From positions 1 to 64,000 of the forward strand of contig JABVXV010000105.1 of assembly GCA_013365325.1 (NCBI GenBank): a stretch of 64,000 nucleotides of DNA, read 5' to 3'. The translations under genes were made by a program, and so were the position numbers. Origin of the DNA: Dipetalonema caudispina. Taxonomy: Eukaryota; Nematoda; Chromadorea; Rhabditida; Onchocercidae. Positions 60,534-64,000 of this stretch are shown piece after piece (the first letter of the stretch is position 1; every line of letters starts with the position of its first letter). Below the pieces are notes generated by a model. The model saw only the letters and a list, made by a program, of their open reading frames with translations. It was not told where the DNA came from and searched no databases.

Positions 60534-61830
60534 CTGGTGTGCAATAATGTCCAGCTGTGGTAGCTTAACGCTGGTTATCATATTCAACGGTATACTACTT
60601 TGTTTATTGGAACATGGACATGCTACAACGGAGATCGCACTGTGCGAAGAAAAATTCACAGCTTCACTGAGAGTTGCCAAATTTGCTGCTGCAAGTTTTT
60701 TTTCCTCTTTTAAAAAATTGAAGGAAAAGTGCAATAACAAAGAGTGAATGTAATGAATTTCAACCAAACATTGCTATTTCTCTTTAAAATACAATAGACT
60801 AGTAAAAGCAAGCCGAAAAACTTAATAATTTAGTTATAAAAAAAAAATCCAAGTTAACAATAACCAAAAAATAAACCAGTGGAAAAGAAAAATTCAAGAA
60901 ATTAACTTCATGATAAAATCAATTCAAATTCAAAACATAACTTAGTAGATGATGCGCTTGCAGCTTCCGATGGTAGGTGTCGTGGCACTGTCACAAATAT
61001 GTGGTCTTTCTATGGAACAGGTACTGCATTACATTCAGTTAATTTAAAGATTTAAAAAATAAGAATGCTTTATTTAATTTCGGTATCATTCCACAATGTA
61101 ATATCCTACAAACACATTAAAAAGCGTAGTAGTTCAAAAGTATAAGGAAACTTGGCTAGGCTACAACTATCTGAACTACATGAACTTTCCGAATTAATAA
61201 GCAGTTAGTTATTCTCTAGAGATCATACACCGATATATGAACCATTCTTCTTCAATCGTCAATTATATGATACTCAAAAACTGTTGACTAACTGTAAGAA
61301 GTCCAATAGTTAATTCAATAATATAAACTTGAAATACTTGAGGACATTAGTATATGAAATCCAGTCTGATAGAATATATTCATGTGCTGCATACATATAA
61401 ATGTAAACAACTTTCTACCGAAAAAAAAAAAGATCGTCGGCGAATACGATAAAGACTCGATGGAACGCCGAGCAATTATTTATACAGTTTTCGGACAAGA
61501 TCACGTCACGAAACAGTTTATTGACACTTGTCCGAAGTTTCTTCGGAACGGTTATGAAGAAGAACATTTACTGTTCACCGATAAGTTATGAAATTTGCAC
61601 TTCACTCTGGAAATTCACTCAATAAATGCCATCTTTAATTCATTTCCATCATCCATTCAGCGAATAAAGCGTTAAATGCTGTAAAAAGCATTGAATTTCA
61701 ACCAAAAACCTCATACCAATGCAGATATCTAACCTGCAATAACAAGAAGGGCTGACGTCGCGTAACTCTCACTATCACAGCAAGTAGAACAAATTGAAGT
61801 GTGAACGCCACGCACTTGGTACAGCCCTTA
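60534..61830 (-). CDS. Probable multi-exon gene, partial, unrecognised
   Basis: Three candidate exons in transcript order, 61734-61830, 60937-61009 and 60534-60688, have compatible phases (2 in/0 out, 0 in/1 out, 1 in/0 out). The first encodes CTKCVAFTLQFVLLAVIVRV, a likely membrane span, then TRRQPFLLLQ. The second reads KDHIFVTVPRHLPSEAAS. The third has 51 open codons (ATLSEAVNFSSHSAISVVAC, then QSSIPLNMITSVKLPQLDII) and ends in a strong CAG/GTCAGT donor. The start and the 3' end were not found; the 3' end may lie in 59041-60279. The third exon also lies under an open plus-strand frame with a hydrophobic stretch, so the strand is not certain. No family recognised. Confidence 0.38.
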
Positions 61831-63010
61831 CTAGAAAATGCAGTTTAAGTAACAAGCTGAACAAATTGTTCAAGTACAAGCGAATAATCACGATATTTTG
61901 ATGAAAGTTTCATATTATAGAGTAAAAATGTCCAGAAAAATCTTATCTTCTCTATGAGAAATCCGGAAAAATCTAGGATACATGTTAAAAATTCTGAGAA
62001 AAATACAGTCAAGCAAACTTCAAAACGGTAGAGAAAGAAACTCAAGTCTCCTTAAAATGCAACTTCGAACGCGTTCACAACCTTTCGGCAATTAGCCGTT
62101 ATTTAAAAAAAATTTTCACGCCAGATATACCGATTCAAAAGAGTAATCAATGTACAAAAAAAGCAACATTCGATAGTAATGTCTGATGTAAATGCATTCA
62201 AGATATCAAACATTCTGAAACATCTCGAATCTTTACATTGCTCAGAAGATGTCAGTGGAAGCACATGTGAAAAGAAACATACAATGTCCTACTTAATTTT
62301 AAATGATAACTTAATATGCATTTCATTGGACCTCACCTCGATAACAATAAATAATTAATCAGGAATCAAAATATTTGGACACCCGCAAAACGATAAACTA
62401 GCAATTTGGAACAGAAAGAAATAAATTGTACAAATACAGTGGGGAAAAATGCAAAATTAAATTTTGAGAAAGAATCGATAACAAAACAAGAAATTAAATG
62501 CGTTTTAGATACATCTTACTGATGTAACAGAAGAGGTGAAGTACTATCGAATAACTAACGGTGGTATTTCTTTTGTTAGTCTAAGAAATCTGCGTAATAC
62601 ATCGCCCATTACATGTTGCATGCAAAAATCAAGGTATATTAACTGAAGTTCGACAAAATCCGAACAGTGATATCATTTTTCTTCAACAAGGCACAGATAT
62701 ACCTACATTACTTTCATTTGAAGATTACAAGCTATTTAAAAAGATTAAAATCAGAGGCACTTGAACAGGAAAGATAAAAAACCGAAGTTGAATACTTTCT
62801 TGTCTCCATAACTTGAATCATAGTGATGAAGACAGAATACAGTGAAAAGTCGATTCCCTTCTCTAAACCGTTGTGGTACCAGTTCAAATGATCTAAAAAC
62901 TTGAAGTTAAATAACTAGATTCCCTGCAATAAATGTACCATCCTTCCAGAAAGAAAGGTATTATAATACTCACTATCTCGTATATCAGAAATGTCTAAAA
63001 TACAGGGAAT
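61831..63010. other. 3' flank of ERGIC3; no gene settled
   Basis: AT-rich. The ORF at 61845-62045 (minus) is hydrophobic and Phe-rich but has no splice or start context and looks non-coding. Confidence 0.4.
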
Positions 63011-64000
63011 CTATGTGTATTTATTAAGCGCAATTTTCTGGCTAATAATTCTTCCCGAACGATAAATGAATGCATCGATCAAGCTTGCCACAGTGAAAAT
63101 ACCACCAATAATGGCACATATTGAAACGAGAAATGTAGACAGGCTCCTAAAATATATTTATCTTCATTAGCTCGGATCCTTTTTATATCTAGGATTGAAA
63201 ATTTTTTCTATATTATGGGTGAATAAAAGCAGTTGAAAACTCTTCAAGATTAATAAAGATTCCAACAGAAAATTTTGGGGAAAAATAAATACGGAAACAT
63301 AAGATGATTTGAAAGAAATGAACTGACAAAATCCAAAAGCAACTCAATGCATACAAGAAAAAAAAAGCATATTTCTACTTAAAGGGTTAATTGCTTTTAC
63401 GTATTAACTTTATAAGGTATTTCAAATAACTAAATTTGTATGATCACAATTGCTATGATCGCTCGGATTTCCATTACAAAGTTCTTAATGTTACTGTACT
63501 CAGTGTGCCTAGCAGTGATACAAAAGAAGCGCTCCTCCTAGGTTATTTAACTTTAGTTTCAAGCCACCGCCTTTAACAAGTACGAAGACCACCTTCTCGT
63601 GGTCACTTCCATGCAAATACAAATTCACTAATTCTCGATGAAGTAAAAGACGTGTCAACCAAAAAAACATAAAGTTTTCTCCAAAAAATCAAATATCTAT
63701 TAAATCTTACGCAGTCTTTAAAACTGGAAAATCAAAGAAAATCAAAGAAGTAAGTTTTTATGTTGATAACACTCAATCTGAAAGATGAATGTTTCAAGTA
63801 CATCTTGATTTTAAATAACCGATACAACATACTGTCGCCTTTCCTCATACTTGACCATCAACGGTGAGAACTCGTATTGTACGAAAAAACCAGGTAAACC
63901 AGACACTCCTTGAGATATATCTTTTTGATAGGTAGTAACTGAGAAAAGATGACTGAAGATATTTCGGGTAGAATCCAAAAAAACATATGAAGTTGGCACC
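63011..64000 (-). CDS. ergic3: ERGIC3-like ER-Golgi cargo receptor, 3' part only
   Basis: ERGIC3/Erv46 proteins cycle between ER and cis-Golgi with Erv41/ERGIC2 as cargo receptors. Two exons are visible: 63833-64000, which continues off the window, and the terminal exon 63011-63146, joined in phase 2 across a 686-base intron. The first reads VPTSYVFLDSTRNIFSHLFS, VTTYQKDISQGVSG and LPGFFVQYEFSPLMVKYEER, matching the family (Q)FSVTRHEK...GLPGVFVLYELSPMMVK. The last encodes the C-terminal membrane span and tail (STFLVSICAIIGGIFTVASL, IDAFIYRSGRIISQKI, ending LNKYT), matching CAIIGGMFTVAGLIDSLIYHS in vertebrates. The N-terminal half, including the first membrane span, lies beyond position 64000. 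Confidence 0.92.

Overview
This window looks like nuclear DNA from a filarial nematode. It is AT-rich. Its genes are broken into many small exons with GT..AG introns of tens to hundreds of bases and nematode-type TTTCAG acceptors. Several start codons lie 0-8 bases after an unpaired acceptor, as expected for spliced-leader trans-splicing. The identifiable proteins are animal proteins with nematode orthologues (CDK8, WDR70/GAD-1, NLF-1, STAM, CutA, ERGIC3). A ~100 bp fragment of a bacterial TypA/BipA GTPase gene near 51.5 kb is best explained as an old transfer from the Wolbachia endosymbiont, which points to a filarial worm rather than a free-living nematode.

Layout. 1-6 kb: a TSSK-like serine/threonine kinase on the minus strand and an orphan plus-strand 3' exon. 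6.7-9.5 kb: two tandem plus-strand genes for small secreted Gly/Tyr/Pro-rich peptides with identical architecture. 11.4-13.3 kb: a previously hidden four-exon minus-strand gene for a small multi-span membrane protein. 16.4-21.1 kb: CDK8 (13 exons, minus). 21.8-26.5 kb: WDR70/GAD-1 (16 exons, minus), directly upstream of CDK8. 27.0-29.6 kb: a small unrecognised minus-strand ORF and a divergent plus-strand gene for a basic coiled-coil protein. 29.6-40.6 kb: mostly apparently non-coding, with microsatellites, small tandem duplications and a few doubtful exons. 40.7-46.2 kb: nlf-1, the NALCN channel localisation factor. 46.2-52.5 kb: non-coding apart from the Wolbachia-like fragment. 52.6-56.8 kb: STAM (VHS-UIM-SH3-GAT). 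57.3-58.8 kb: CutA (minus). 59-61.9 kb: a probable multi-exon minus-strand gene whose model I could not settle. 63.0-64.0 kb: the 3' end of ERGIC3 (minus), running off the window.

Functional links are limited. STAM (endosomal sorting) and ERGIC3 (early secretory cargo receptor) are trafficking proteins. NLF-1 is an ER factor for an ion channel. CDK8 is the Mediator kinase. No operon, rRNA, tRNA, CRISPR or intact transposon was found. Exon boundaries were worked out by hand from splice consensus, phase continuity and recalled family sequence. Totals in frame with no internal stops support the CDK8, WDR70, nlf-1, STAM, CutA and secreted-peptide models well.
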